NCBI RefSeq assembly: GCF_030866745.1
Contig: NZ_CP133016.1
Coordinates: 2,280,001 to 2,344,000 of the forward strand
DNA length: 64,000 nt
DNA from: Sphingomonas flavescens
GTDB lineage: Bacteria > Pseudomonadota > Alphaproteobacteria > Sphingomonadales > Sphingomonadaceae
Direction: 5' to 3'
Positions 24,895 through 33,623 of the stretch are shown here, one piece after another; positions within the stretch are counted from its first letter, which is position 1; every line of letters begins with the position of its first letter. The notes beneath the pieces are model-generated. The model was not told where the DNA came from. It was given only the letters and a program-made list of their open reading frames with translations, and did not search any database. A program made the position numbers and the translations under genes.

Positions 24895-25775
24895 TAGGAT
24901 GTCCGTCGGTTGCGTGCTGCCGAGCCAAGTAAACCTCGCGCCGTCAGTCTTGGACCCAGGAAGTCATAGAAGAATTTCGATTGAAATCGAGCGGGAGTGA
25001 AGTGGTAAGCAAGGCGCTCGCCCAAACTCCACCGGAGCACCGGCAAATCCCGTTCCCTTCGCGAAGGGCAGCACCAGAAGTCGCGGCTGCATCTAAAATG
25101 GCCGAACCGACTGACGCGATGAACGATCTCGTGGTCTTCCAAAATTAAGTTCCACCGGTCTGCATCGAAGCCGCCCGAGTGGCGAAGGACGTCGGTGATA
25201 AAAACTTGGCCAGCGCCGCCATTGTGGCATTGGTTTGGAAGAAGCCATGTTGCACAAATGAGATGCGCGGCCGCTAAAAACCGCCTTGTGCTTCGCCAAT
25301 GAGATCGAACGTAGTACGCCTGTGCGCCGACACACTTGTCGTGTTTCAGCAGCCGGGTGGCGCTTTCAAGATAGTTTGGAGGATAGCTGGTGTCGGCGTC
25401 GAACGTGGCGACGAAAGGGGTGCGAACCCAGGCGAGGCCGGCTCGAAGCGCATGGACCTTGCCCGGCTGTCGCTCGTCGAGGAGCACATAGGCAAGCCCA
25501 AGCCGCTCGCATTCTGCCTCTGCAATTGCGCGACTTCGATCAGTCGACCTGTTGTCGACCAAAATCAGCTCAGGACGCTCGTACTGTGTTGCGACGCTGC
25601 GGAGCGCTTCAGCGATGAACTCCTGCTCATTGAAGAAGGGGATGATCACCGTCCATTGGGGCTGCCGCCACGAGCGCTTTAATGATTTTCGTGGGTCAAG
25701 CGCGGCGAAGTTTTCCATCGCAAAGTCTAACGCGGGTCGCGAGTGCATGTGCAGTTCAGCTGCTTCCCTTTCCAT
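24894..25775 (-). CDS. Glycosyltransferase family 2
   Basis: 293 residues from the ATG at 25775 (an ATG at 25811 is also in frame). GT-A fold: TVIIPFFNEQEFI, LVDNRSTDRS, and the metal-binding DADTSYP triad. An EDHE catalytic-like motif (LILEDHEIVHRV) comes later. No membrane helix is obvious. Coupled to the ChbG/YdjC deacetylase downstream. Confidence 0.88.
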   Translation of the reverse strand: MEREAAELHMHSRPALDFAMENFAALDPRKSLKRSWRQPQWTVIIPFFNEQEFIAEALRSVATQYERPELILVDNRSTDRSRAIAEAECERLGLAYVLLDERQPGKVHALRAGLAWVRTPFVATFDADTSYPPNYLESATRLLKHDKCVGAQAYYVRSHWRSTRRFLAAAHLICATWLLPNQCHNGGAGQVFITDVLRHSGGFDADRWNLILEDHEIVHRVSRFGHFRCSRDFWCCPSRRERDLPVLRWSLGERLAYHFTPARFQSKFFYDFLGPRLTARGLLGSAARNRRTS

Positions 25776-25853
25776 GCTCTGCTCACCCGTGGTGATGGGT
25801 GATCCTAGCAACCAGGAAAAGCTGGGAAAAATTATCTTGCTGTAATGCCGCGT

Positions 25854-26408
25854 TTAGCCGAACAGGTTGCTTAGAATATCGGGATGAAAGCCCCAGCCGG
25901 CAAACCCGCACAGTGTCATGAAAAGACCAAATCCGCCGAAGACCCACGCGGCCCACAGCGGTAGCCAACTTTCAGTCAGAGCAGCGACGGCTGCGATCGA
26001 AATGGCAGTGGCCAGAGAGGCTTCGGCAGCGTCGAACTGATCGTCGTGAAAGTTAAGGGCGTCGTATCGGTGGGCATATTGCTTAGCCTCAGCTGAGAGC
26101 TTGGGACTTTCCACACGATACTTGGCTGCTTCATTGTCGAACGAAGCGATGGCGCTGGCTGCAACCGCGCTCCGCTGAGCTGCTTTCAACTGGGTCCGCG
26201 CGGTCTCGACGATATGAAGCTTCGTTCGGGTCGCCTGATATTCGCTCCAACGATCAAGGCCGTTTGCCTGCGCCTGGGCCATTGCTTGGACGATATTGCC
26301 GTCCTTTATATTACCGAGCCCCATTGCGACTGAGAGCACAACTACGGTCAGCGCCACCAGGCGGTTGAGCCGCTTGTCGTTGGCTTCTGCGTTAAGTTCA
26401 ACTTCCAC
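25854..26408 (-). CDS. DUF4337 membrane protein
   Basis: 184 residues with a hydrophobic helix near 17-33, a central helical charged segment (WSEYQATRTKLHIVETARTQL), and two C-terminal helices (about 130-175). This fits the DUF4337 pattern of a membrane-anchored coiled region. Function unknown. It is co-directional with the glycosyltransferase pair 80 bp downstream. Confidence 0.75.
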   Translation of the reverse strand: MEVELNAEANDKRLNRLVALTVVVLSVAMGLGNIKDGNIVQAMAQAQANGLDRWSEYQATRTKLHIVETARTQLKAAQRSAVAASAIASFDNEAAKYRVESPKLSAEAKQYAHRYDALNFHDDQFDAAEASLATAISIAAVAALTESWLPLWAAWVFGGFGLFMTLCGFAGWGFHPDILSNLFG

Positions 26409-26560
26409 CGAACGACAATTTCACAAGGCTTGTGAAGCTAAAAGTGAAATCACTATCCGATCCACCCATTTCTACCGCTGGCCTAGGCGAGCAATCATTG
26501 CTCTTGCGCCTGTACTTACCTCGGCTAGGCTAACGCGAGTTAGCATTGGGGGGCTAGTTC

Positions 26561-27559
26561 ATGCGTCTTAAGTTAGCGTGGGCACTTGCCGCGCTTCCAT
26601 TCGCCACGACCGCTAATGCGGCGAACATCTACATGGCTTGCTATTATCAGGATGATGCAACCGGCGCTCATCCGATCACCCGTCTCTTCACACTGAAGGG
26701 TGACGCCATCGCCGACTCTTATCCTACCTGGAGCTACGAGGGCATCAAGGATTGGGAAGCGCAATTCGCGACCAAGCCAGACGAGGTTCGCGGCACGTCC
26801 GATTATACGGACAAGAACATTATTGGCCAATTTGCGAAGTTCGCCGAGGCCCGTGGCGACAGCCATTCCAGCTGCGTAGTGACTACGATGAAGCCTCACG
26901 CTCTCGCGTGGTTCCAGATGCTGAGCGCGAAGTCATGGTTTAAGCTAGACGTTTCGAGAATTGCCGACTGGCGCCCGGACTCCCGCGCTGGCGTTGTCGC
27001 TGTAACCGACTGGTCCGGAAATGCGATCGAGGGTGCGACTGCGGATGGAGCGGAGGGCAAGGCAGACACGTCCATCGAGCGGTCAGAAGCGATTGACGGC
27101 AAGCCGAGCCGGCACAAAATGACCAATGCCGAGGCTGATGCGAAATACGCGGCCGACATGGCAGAGTATAGTAAGCAGCTCGCCGAGCGGGAGAAGCAGG
27201 TCGAGGATTACAAGCGCGCCCAGAACGACCTCGAACGCATAAAGCAGGAGCAGAAGCTCCAGGTTGAGCGCGCTGCGGCCGAATATCAGCGCCAGTTGGA
27301 GGCACATGCCCAGACCGTCCGCAATCAGCAGCTCGAATATCAGAAGGAGCTCGCCCGCCCGAAAGATGTGCCCAATGCCGTTTATCGAGGTTTCTGGGGT
27401 CCCGACTGCGCAACCGCCCGCCTTACCGCGACGCAAGGCGCTGGCACGTCGTCCACCACCCGGTTCAGGGAGGTGACGACGTCGCCTGACAGCCGCGGCT
27501 GCATCGCTCAGGGTTGGTGGTGGAATCTCGCTGGAGAGGGGACTGCTACTCGCCAGTAA
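26561..27559 (+). CDS. Hypothetical exported protein with central coiled coil
   Basis: 332 residues. A signal peptide (about 1-20, ending ANA) is followed by an N-terminal domain with paired Cys and a central long charged helix (about 195-275: AEYSKQLAEREKQVEDYKRA onward), strongly coiled-coil. A small C-terminal Cys/Trp domain (GFWGPDCATAR, GCIAQGWWWN) ends it. No family recognised. Confidence 0.75.
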   Translation: MRLKLAWALAALPFATTANAANIYMACYYQDDATGAHPITRLFTLKGDAIADSYPTWSYEGIKDWEAQFATKPDEVRGTSDYTDKNIIGQFAKFAEARGDSHSSCVVTTMKPHALAWFQMLSAKSWFKLDVSRIADWRPDSRAGVVAVTDWSGNAIEGATADGAEGKADTSIERSEAIDGKPSRHKMTNAEADAKYAADMAEYSKQLAEREKQVEDYKRAQNDLERIKQEQKLQVERAAAEYQRQLEAHAQTVRNQQLEYQKELARPKDVPNAVYRGFWGPDCATARLTATQGAGTSSTTRFREVTTSPDSRGCIAQGWWWNLAGEGTATRQ

Positions 27560-27582
27560 GGATCGAAAGTCATCGTAAGCGA

Positions 27583-27615
27583 AATGTCCGCTTTCGACCC
27601 ATTGCAGACATTAGC
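27583..27615 (+). repeat. Hairpin repeat HR, copy 5
   Basis: Full-length copy AATGTCCGC, TTTCGACCCATT, GCAGACATTAGC. It lies in the gap before the HD-GYP gene. Confidence 0.85.
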
Positions 27616-27696
27616 GCCTCAGGCCCGATCGCGGCCTAAATCGGATAAGACGTGTAAGCCCGATTTGTTAAGCAGCGCGAATTATAGGCCGTCTAA

Positions 27697-29058
27697 ATGT
27701 ACCATCGGCCGATTATTGAGCGAACCAGCAGGCAATCCATGTCACTCGCTGAATTGGTCGGTGCGTTCAGCTACGCGCTCGACATCACCGAGGGCCAGCC
27801 GCCGGGACATTGCGTGCGCTCGTGCTGGATTGGATCTCATATCGGAAGGGCTTTAGACCTTCCCGCACCCGAACTGCACGACCTGTATTACATGCTGTTG
27901 CTCAAGGATCTCGGCTGCAGCAGCAATGCGGCGCGCATTTGCGAACTTTACCAGGCCGACGACCGGGCGTTCAAACAAGGTTATAAAACCGTTGGGACGA
28001 GCCTGGCGGCGACGCTTCATTTCGTCTTCGCGAAGACTGCGCGATCAAGCAGCTTCACCCAACGTGCCGCAGCGGTCGGGAATATTCTGCGAAACGGTAA
28101 GCAGATCGCCGACGAGATGATCCTGTCGCGCTGCACGCGCGGAGCGGACGTTGCGCGCAAACTCAGGTTCTCGGAAGCCGTTTGCCAAGGCATTTACAGG
28201 CTCGACGAGCATTGGGATGGATCGGGGCGACCCGACGGCCTTCGCGGTGAGACTATCCCGCGGTTCTCCCGCATAGCCCTGCTGGCACAGATCGCGGACG
28301 TATTTCATTCGCATGCGGGACGGGACGCCGCGATCGCGGAAATAAAACGCAGATCCGGAAGCTGGCTGGATCCCTCATTGGTTCAAGCGTTCGAGCAAGT
28401 TGCCGCCAACGACAGTCTGTGGGCGGGTCTGACGTCACCTTTCCTCGATGCTCGGCTCGTAGCGCTAGCGCCGCCCGAAGAAGCGGTCGAGGTTGATGAC
28501 GATTATCTTGACGCGATCGCTGCTGCCTTCGGCGAAGTTATCGATGCCAAGAGCCCGTACACGGCTGGCCATTCCTCGCGCGTCGCACTTTTCGCAGCTT
28601 CCATCGGAAGGGAACTGGGCGTTCCAGCTAGCCGCGGCCGCTGGCTTCATCGCGCAGCACTACTTCACGACATCGGCAAACTCGGTGTGTCCAACACGAT
28701 CCTGGACAAGCCGGGAAAGCTCGAGGAGGCCGAATGGCAGGTGATGCGCATGCATGCCGCGCATACACAAGAAATCCTTGGCCGCGTTGGGGTCCTAGCA
28801 GATCTTGCTCCTGTCGCAGCCGCTCACCATGAGCGTCTTGACGGATGCGGTTACCCACTGGGCCTAGTCGACGCTCAGATCACGCGGGAGACACGCATCA
28901 TCACGATCAGTGACTTCTACGATGCGTTGACCGCCGACCGGCCCTATCGAGCGGCGATGCCGGTGACCGAGGCGCTAGCCATCATCCAATCCGAGGTTGG
29001 AACCGCGATTGACCCTGCATGCTTCCAAGCTCTGCAAGCGGTAACGGATCGGTTCTAG
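27697..29058 (+). CDS. Tandem HD-GYP-type phosphodiesterase
   Basis: 453 residues carrying two HD-GYP-like halves. The N-terminal half is degenerate: a KDLGCSS segment where HD would be, and DEHWDGSGRPDGL with GRP instead of GYP. The C-terminal half keeps the active motifs, with HDIGK at about 324-328, HAAHTQEIL, HHERLDGCGYP from residue 377 and SDFYDALTADRPYR. HD-GYP domains hydrolyse cyclic di-GMP. The N-terminal half may serve regulation. ATG 27739 is an alternative start. It is separated by 0.8 kb from a GGDEF gene. Confidence 0.88.
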   Translation: MYHRPIIERTSRQSMSLAELVGAFSYALDITEGQPPGHCVRSCWIGSHIGRALDLPAPELHDLYYMLLLKDLGCSSNAARICELYQADDRAFKQGYKTVGTSLAATLHFVFAKTARSSSFTQRAAAVGNILRNGKQIADEMILSRCTRGADVARKLRFSEAVCQGIYRLDEHWDGSGRPDGLRGETIPRFSRIALLAQIADVFHSHAGRDAAIAEIKRRSGSWLDPSLVQAFEQVAANDSLWAGLTSPFLDARLVALAPPEEAVEVDDDYLDAIAAAFGEVIDAKSPYTAGHSSRVALFAASIGRELGVPASRGRWLHRAALLHDIGKLGVSNTILDKPGKLEEAEWQVMRMHAAHTQEILGRVGVLADLAPVAAAHHERLDGCGYPLGLVDAQITRETRIITISDFYDALTADRPYRAAMPVTEALAIIQSEVGTAIDPACFQALQAVTDRF

Positions 29059-29160
29059 ACCTGACGCCGCTGAATCAGTGCCTGCCAGAAACGAGGTCCG
29101 CCCAATTTTCCCTTCCGGGCAGAACCAGCTAGCTAGTGCCCGCAATGCGACTTTAGTTTA

Positions 29161-29192
29161 GCGTCCGCTTTCGACCCATTGCGGACATTAGC
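29161..29192 (+). repeat. Hairpin repeat HR, copy 6
   Basis: GCGTCCGC, TTTCGACCCATT, GCGGACATTAGC, about 100 bp after the HD-GYP stop. Confidence 0.85.
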
Positions 29193-29204
29193 CGTTGGAT
29201 TACT

Positions 29205-29702
29205 TTGGCTGAGGTGGACTGGCTGAGACAGTACTTTTTCGGTGAGCCCTTCCGTTTGCGATCGCGGCTCTCGGAGGAGGAATGTGAGCGTCGCTTTGAA
29301 CAAACAAGCCGTAGCGTTCCCCCGCTCATTGCCGATACGACCCCTGCGGCAACTTGGAAGCCATTCTTCGGCAAGAAGCGTGTTTATGCCTGGTATCCGT
29401 CAAGACGACGCAGTCCATGGTTGCGAGGCTCATTTTACGCCGACGGCGCTCACACCATTATTGAAGGCCGCGCTGGCGCTGATTTTGTGACACTCACAGG
29501 TGCCCTGTTCCTCGAAGCGGGCCTCCTTTACGGCGCATGGGGCCGACCTTTGTTGCCGTTAGTGCTGCTCACGCCCATCCCAATAGTATTCTTTGTGACC
29601 CGGCGAAGTAGTTCAGATGGCGAGCCGCTGATCGATTTCATTCAAGAACTCTTGGACGCCCAAAATGTGCTCGCAAGACCCGGCGATCCAATCCGCCGCT
29701 GA
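29205..29702 (+). CDS. Hypothetical membrane protein, 165 aa
   Basis: The frame opens at TTG 29205; GTG 29214 is equally possible. The N-terminal part is soluble and charged (SEEECERRFEQTSRS), and a hydrophobic pair of helices spans about 96-130. The C-terminal tail contains LIDFIQELLDAQ. Bounded on both sides by hairpin repeats. No family recognised. Confidence 0.6.
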   Translation: MAEVDWLRQYFFGEPFRLRSRLSEEECERRFEQTSRSVPPLIADTTPAATWKPFFGKKRVYAWYPSRRRSPWLRGSFYADGAHTIIEGRAGADFVTLTGALFLEAGLLYGAWGRPLLPLVLLTPIPIVFFVTRRSSSDGEPLIDFIQELLDAQNVLARPGDPIRR

Positions 29703-29712
29703 CGACCGGCGA

Positions 29713-29743
29713 ATGTCAGCTTTCCACCTAAATGGGACATTTG
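29713..29743 (+). repeat. Hairpin repeat HR, copy 7 (diverged)
   Basis: AATGTCAGC, TTTCCACCTAAA, TGGGACATTT; several arm changes. A further decayed copy (TCCGCTCTCGACTTATCGGACGC) is at about 29769-29793. Confidence 0.6.
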
Positions 29744-29856
29744 GGTGGAGACCATAAATGCATCTTAAAATCCGCTCTCGACTTATCGGACGCTGAAAGC
29801 ACCGTTTCAGCTCAGTTATGAAGGTGATAGTAACTAATCCAAATTAATCCGATCCT

Positions 29857-31611
29857 ATGGTCGGATCATTGGTGACGCGCAGCATTCGCGTGTCTTTCTT
29901 CTACTTCGCATTCGCCGCAGCTGCACTAACGACCACCCGGTACGACGGCGGCGTGGCTTTCTTCTGGCTGGCGACAGCCTACCTTATTGCGGAACTGAGT
30001 GTAGTGCGGCGACGCCAATGGCCGCTTCTTCTAACGGCGGGCTTCGTAACAACAGCTATAACCACCGGCCTGTTCGGCTTCGGCTGGCCAGCAGCCATCC
30101 CAATGGCCACCGCTAATACCCTCGAAGCGTTTGTTGCGGCTTATTACATCCGCAAACATGCGCCTGAGACGGCTTTAACGACCTTAAGCTGGTTAGGGAG
30201 ATTTACGCTTTTTGCCGCGATCATTCCTCCGGTTTTCAGCGCGTGCATCGCGTCTGGCGTCGCCTTTTGGCTAGGAAAAGATCCTAGTAGCGCCGGCCTA
30301 CATTTTTTCCTCGGCCACGCGCTCAGTAATCTGACTTTCGCGCCAATTTTCACCCTGCTGCTGCAGGGCGAGATCACCAAGAGTGTCAGACAGATGGCTG
30401 GCAAGGTGTTGGAAGCAATTTGTTTAATGGGTCTCAGCGTCGCGACAACCATCCTTTGCTTCTCCCAAAATCAGCTCCCGCTGTTGTTCCTCCCAATATT
30501 GCCCATCATCGTCGTAACATTCCGGCTGGGACGCGGCGGCACTGTCCTGGCCGTGCTATTCCTGTCGGTGTTTGGCGGCGCAATGACCATGCTGGGCATT
30601 GGCCCAACTCAGCTCGTCACTGGCACTCAGGGGATGCGCGTCCAGTTCTTGCAATTCTACCTTGCCATGACGGTTCTTACAGCTTGGCCCGTAAGCGCAG
30701 ACCTGTCGAACCGTTCTCGTCTTCACCGGAAACTGCGCAACAGTGAAGCTCGATACCGGCTACTGGCAGAGCATTCTTCTGACATCCTGATGCAACTCAA
30801 TGTCGACGGGTTCATACGTTACGTTTCACCCTCGGTGCAGCAACTGGGAGGTTATGAGCCTGAGGCATTAGTCGGAACTTCAGCGGGCGAACTCGTGGCG
30901 CCGCAGTATCGCGAGTTGATCCGCGGGTTGCACAAAGCCACCATGCGAGACCCGAACACGACGCACTGTTTTGAATATGAGGCCGTGGTCGCTGCTGGCG
31001 AAAAGCGCTGGTTCGAAACTCACGCGCGGGCCATCCTCGATGAGCGTGGCGAAGTCGACGGCACGCTAAGCATTATTCGCGACGTGTCCGCACGAAAGGC
31101 TACAGAACAGGCGCTGAGCATAGCCGCGTCAGTGGATCCGCTGACCGGCCTCCCGAACCGCCGCGCGTTTCAGCAAGCTGTTCAGCAACGCGTTGGCGAT
31201 CGTCGCAAGCCCAACGTTCAAGATTGCATCGCTGTCCTCGACATCGACCACTTCAAGCACGTTAACGACACATACGGGCACGACGCCGGTGACCTGGTGC
31301 TTCAGAGCTTCGCTTCGATCGCACGCTGCTCGCTCCGCGAGACGGAACTTGTGGCCCGCATGGGCGGGGAAGAATTTGCCATCTTGTTTACCGACACCAC
31401 CATTGAGCAGGCCCGGACGATCTGCGAACGCCTCCGCGCCGAACTTGCGGAGTCCATTACGGTGATCGACGGCAGCGCAATCCGTGTGACCGTCAGCGGT
31501 GGCGTAGCCCGGGTGGGGCCAGAGGGTTTCGAACACGCTTTAAAAGTCGCTGATATGGCGCTTTATCGAGCCAAGAATAGCGGACGTGATCAGCTCGCAA
31601 TTGCCGCCTAG
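29857..31611 (+). CDS. Membrane-sensor diguanylate cyclase (MASE-PAS-GGDEF)
   Basis: 584 residues. Seven to eight hydrophobic helices (about 8-285) resemble a MASE1-type sensor. A PAS domain follows (about 300-415: RYLLAEHSSDILMQLNVDGF), then GGDEF (about 425-584) with DPLTGLPNRR, a DIDHFKHVNDTYGH metal site and RMGGEEF at about 501-507. The signature is intact, so it should make c-di-GMP. The position of the inhibitory I-site reads RETE instead of RxxD, so product inhibition may be weak. The signal sensed is unknown. Confidence 0.92.
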   Translation: MVGSLVTRSIRVSFFYFAFAAAALTTTRYDGGVAFFWLATAYLIAELSVVRRRQWPLLLTAGFVTTAITTGLFGFGWPAAIPMATANTLEAFVAAYYIRKHAPETALTTLSWLGRFTLFAAIIPPVFSACIASGVAFWLGKDPSSAGLHFFLGHALSNLTFAPIFTLLLQGEITKSVRQMAGKVLEAICLMGLSVATTILCFSQNQLPLLFLPILPIIVVTFRLGRGGTVLAVLFLSVFGGAMTMLGIGPTQLVTGTQGMRVQFLQFYLAMTVLTAWPVSADLSNRSRLHRKLRNSEARYRLLAEHSSDILMQLNVDGFIRYVSPSVQQLGGYEPEALVGTSAGELVAPQYRELIRGLHKATMRDPNTTHCFEYEAVVAAGEKRWFETHARAILDERGEVDGTLSIIRDVSARKATEQALSIAASVDPLTGLPNRRAFQQAVQQRVGDRRKPNVQDCIAVLDIDHFKHVNDTYGHDAGDLVLQSFASIARCSLRETELVARMGGEEFAILFTDTTIEQARTICERLRAELAESITVIDGSAIRVTVSGGVARVGPEGFEHALKVADMALYRAKNSGRDQLAIAA

Positions 31612-31651
31612 ATCAGCACTGACTACAACGATTTAAATGCGCGATCGAAAG

Positions 31652-31680
31652 GGTCGGTTTGCGACCCATTAGGGCCGTTG
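31652..31680 (+). repeat. Hairpin repeat HR, decayed copy
   Basis: GTCGGTTTGCGACCCATTAG then GGCCGTTG keeps the central GACCCATT and spacing but the arms are mutated. Confidence 0.4.
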
Positions 31681-31788
31681 GGCGGAAGTGCTTCCTGAGC
31701 TGGGGATCATGGCCGACCCTCACCGGCGTTGCTCAATCCGGCGCAAAAATAAGCCTGCTATTAATGCTTTCGTCCGCATCCTCACCTG

Positions 31789-32043
31789 GTGTCCGCGCGA
31801 TCTCTATGCCCATCGATTTTCTGCAAAGGACATAATCCAGTCCAAGTACTGGTCAGTGAGCGCGAGGCTCTCGCCGTCAACGAGCCTGCCTTGAAGGACG
31901 CGATTACCTGCAAAAACTGCGGATTGGTTTACGTTCGCAATGCCCGAGGGAAACCGCACGTCCTCGGCACGCTGCGTCTCGCGGGACAATTCTACACTTG
32001 GAAGTCTGCCTACGTTGCACAAAGCAGCAACGAGGCGGGCTGA
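31789..32043 (+). CDS. Possible small zinc-ribbon-like protein
   Basis: Open frame from a GTG at 31789. The C-terminal 45 residues look protein-like, with an ITCKNCGLVYVRNARG CxxC knuckle and LAGQFYTWKSAYVAQ. The N-terminal half looks less so. Start unclear, only one CxxC, no family recognised. Confidence 0.35.
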   Translation: MSARSLCPSIFCKGHNPVQVLVSEREALAVNEPALKDAITCKNCGLVYVRNARGKPHVLGTLRLAGQFYTWKSAYVAQSSNEAG

Positions 32044-32091
32044 AGTTGGATCGCAAGCTTCGGTTCTGAGCCGAAAACCGGCGCCTCCTCG

Positions 32092-32123
32092 GTGTCCGCT
32101 TTCGACCCATTGCAGACATTAGC
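32092..32123 (+). repeat. Hairpin repeat HR, copy 8
   Basis: GTGTCCGC, TTTCGACCCATT, GCAGACATTAGC, 20 bp before the ATG at 32144. Confidence 0.85.
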
Positions 32124-32143
32124 CGAGCGGCTGGGCTCTCCTG

Positions 32144-32590
32144 ATGAAAGCCTACGTCGTTCGCCCAAGTATCGAAGTATTTGACGGCAGTGGCACCCTC
32201 TCGGCTGATGCAGACAGGGCCCTCCGCGTCATTGCCGAAATGGTGGCGGACTGTCTGCAACAAGGTGACGACACGAGCCATCACGCGGCGGTATGGGAGG
32301 GGTCGACGCAGGTAGCCACGCCCCCAAAGGTCATCGCATTGCCGGATCGACCGAGCCTCGTTGCTCTGGCCTTGAGGCTGTTAGACCCGAACGAACTGCT
32401 TGGCGGCGACGTGAGATCGACCGTGAACTGTCGGGCAGCGACGTTCGGCCAAGACGGGCAGGCAATGCTTTGTCTCAGGCACGAAGATGCAACTCCTACA
32501 ACCCCGAAAGATGCGTTGGTCTCTGTTGCTGACTGTTCTGAGCATTTGGCAGGCACTGATTTGTTCGATGGAGGATGGCCATCAGTCTAG
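32144..32590 (+). CDS. Hypothetical protein, 148 aa
   Basis: Soluble protein with no recognised motif. The N-terminal half contains ALRVIAEMVADCLQQGDD, and the rest is Pro/Asp-rich loops with two Cys. It is bounded tightly by hairpin repeats: one 20 bp before the ATG and one overlapping the stop codon. Confidence 0.5.
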   Translation: MKAYVVRPSIEVFDGSGTLSADADRALRVIAEMVADCLQQGDDTSHHAAVWEGSTQVATPPKVIALPDRPSLVALALRLLDPNELLGGDVRSTVNCRAATFGQDGQAMLCLRHEDATPTTPKDALVSVADCSEHLAGTDLFDGGWPSV

Positions 32591-32620
32591 TGTCCGGTTT
32601 CGACCCATTGCGGACATTAG
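32590..32620 (+). repeat. Hairpin repeat HR, copy 9
   Basis: GTGTCCGG, TTTCGACCCATT, GCGGACATTAGA. It lies between two co-directional genes. Confidence 0.85.
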
Positions 32621-32642
32621 ACACGCGGTCCAATGTTCGGCC

Positions 32643-33257
32643 ATGCGGGCTCAAATACTTTGGTTCCCCCTTACCGCAGCTTTGCTCGTGGCTGCTTGTG
32701 ACAGACCGGCGATTGACGCCTCACAAAGCCTGGTAGGCGCGAAGCAACTTCCAGGTGCCAAAACTCTGCGGCAGGAGATCATTCAGCTTAACCGCAGCTA
32801 CGGCGGCGCCTCCTCAAGTTTGCTGTCGTATGAGTTGGGGCCAGACAACGGTCTGACCGTTACGGTTACACACCGCGATCCCGACACTTGGAAAGACATC
32901 ACCGACGCTAAGGAGACGTCCAATCTCTCCACGCAAACGGCGTCGCAAGCGCGGAATGAACTCTGGAGGCTTCGTCCCGAAGCACTGCAAGGTGTGGAGG
33001 AGCGGGTCAGCCCCGCAGATTGTCCAACACCGCCAACGGACACGTTTCCGATCGCCGCTGTCGTGTTCATCGCGAAAGGTACGAAGCCCGGTATCAACGA
33101 CCGGGTAGCAGTCGTAGACGTGCCTGCTCAATACACATGCGACACGCTCCAGGGCAGGGCTGCCCGCAACCTTATCGAAAAGGTTTTGCAGCAGTTTCCG
33201 CATTCAAAAGTCGCCGCTGAGTTCGACCGACGCCGCCCCACAGTGGTCATTCCATGA
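32643..33257 (+). CDS. Putative lipoprotein
   Basis: 204 residues from the ATG at 32643. The N-terminus RAQILWFPLTAALLVAAC ends in a lipobox. The mature part has a helical/strand pattern with one Cys pair (DCPTPP, YTCDTL) and a C-terminal helix NLIEKVLQQFP. No family recognised. An open frame from 32487 translates straight through a hairpin-repeat copy and is rejected. Confidence 0.65.
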   Translation: MRAQILWFPLTAALLVAACDRPAIDASQSLVGAKQLPGAKTLRQEIIQLNRSYGGASSSLLSYELGPDNGLTVTVTHRDPDTWKDITDAKETSNLSTQTASQARNELWRLRPEALQGVEERVSPADCPTPPTDTFPIAAVVFIAKGTKPGINDRVAVVDVPAQYTCDTLQGRAARNLIEKVLQQFPHSKVAAEFDRRRPTVVIP

Positions 33258-33259
33258 GC

Positions 33260-33290
33260 CTTCCGCTTCCCACCCATTGCGGACATTAGC
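33260..33290 (+). repeat. Hairpin repeat HR, copy 10
   Basis: CTTCCGC, TTCCCACCCATT, GCGGACATTAGC, directly after the lipoprotein stop. Confidence 0.8.
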
Positions 33291-33313
33291 CGACCCGCTT
33301 TACCCTGACGCGT

Positions 33314-33556
33314 ATGCTGATCCCTTATTGGATTGAATGTGATGGTTCGCCCGGAGTGGGCATCACTGCGCAGTCAGAGGCTGATGCGTTGCTCCTCCTC
33401 GAAAAGGCCTTCGGTAACCAGCGCGGACCAACCCGTGTCACTCGGATCCATGACGCGACCGACTTAGATCAAAACCATGTGGTTCCGAACATGGGCAACT
33501 GGCTCAAGCGGGGCATCTGGTATCCGCTTGGCCATGAGAACATCGCTGAGTTTTAG
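33314..33556 (+). CDS. Hypothetical protein, 80 aa
   Basis: Small soluble protein. It opens with PYWIECDGSPGVGITAQSEADALLLLEKAFG and ends GNWLKRGIWYPLGHENI, a convincing folded-domain pattern with no family I can name. It lies between hairpin repeats, 23 bp after one and abutting another. Confidence 0.6.
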   Translation: MLIPYWIECDGSPGVGITAQSEADALLLLEKAFGNQRGPTRVTRIHDATDLDQNHVVPNMGNWLKRGIWYPLGHENIAEF

Positions 33557-33587
33557 CGTCAGCTTTCCACCCATTGCAGACATTAGC
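33556..33587 (+). repeat. Hairpin repeat HR, copy 11
   Basis: GCGTCAGC, TTTCCACCCATT, GCAGACATTAGC; left arm changed at one position. It starts at the stop of the 80-aa gene. Confidence 0.8.
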
Positions 33588-33623
33588 CCTCGATCGGCCC
33601 TGGAGTGTTTTAGTGTCTAGGCC

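Noticed and set aside
32487..32642. N-terminal extension of the 32643 lipoprotein
   Set aside because: The extension translates a hairpin-repeat copy and the preceding gene's end; the lipobox signal begins at 32643.
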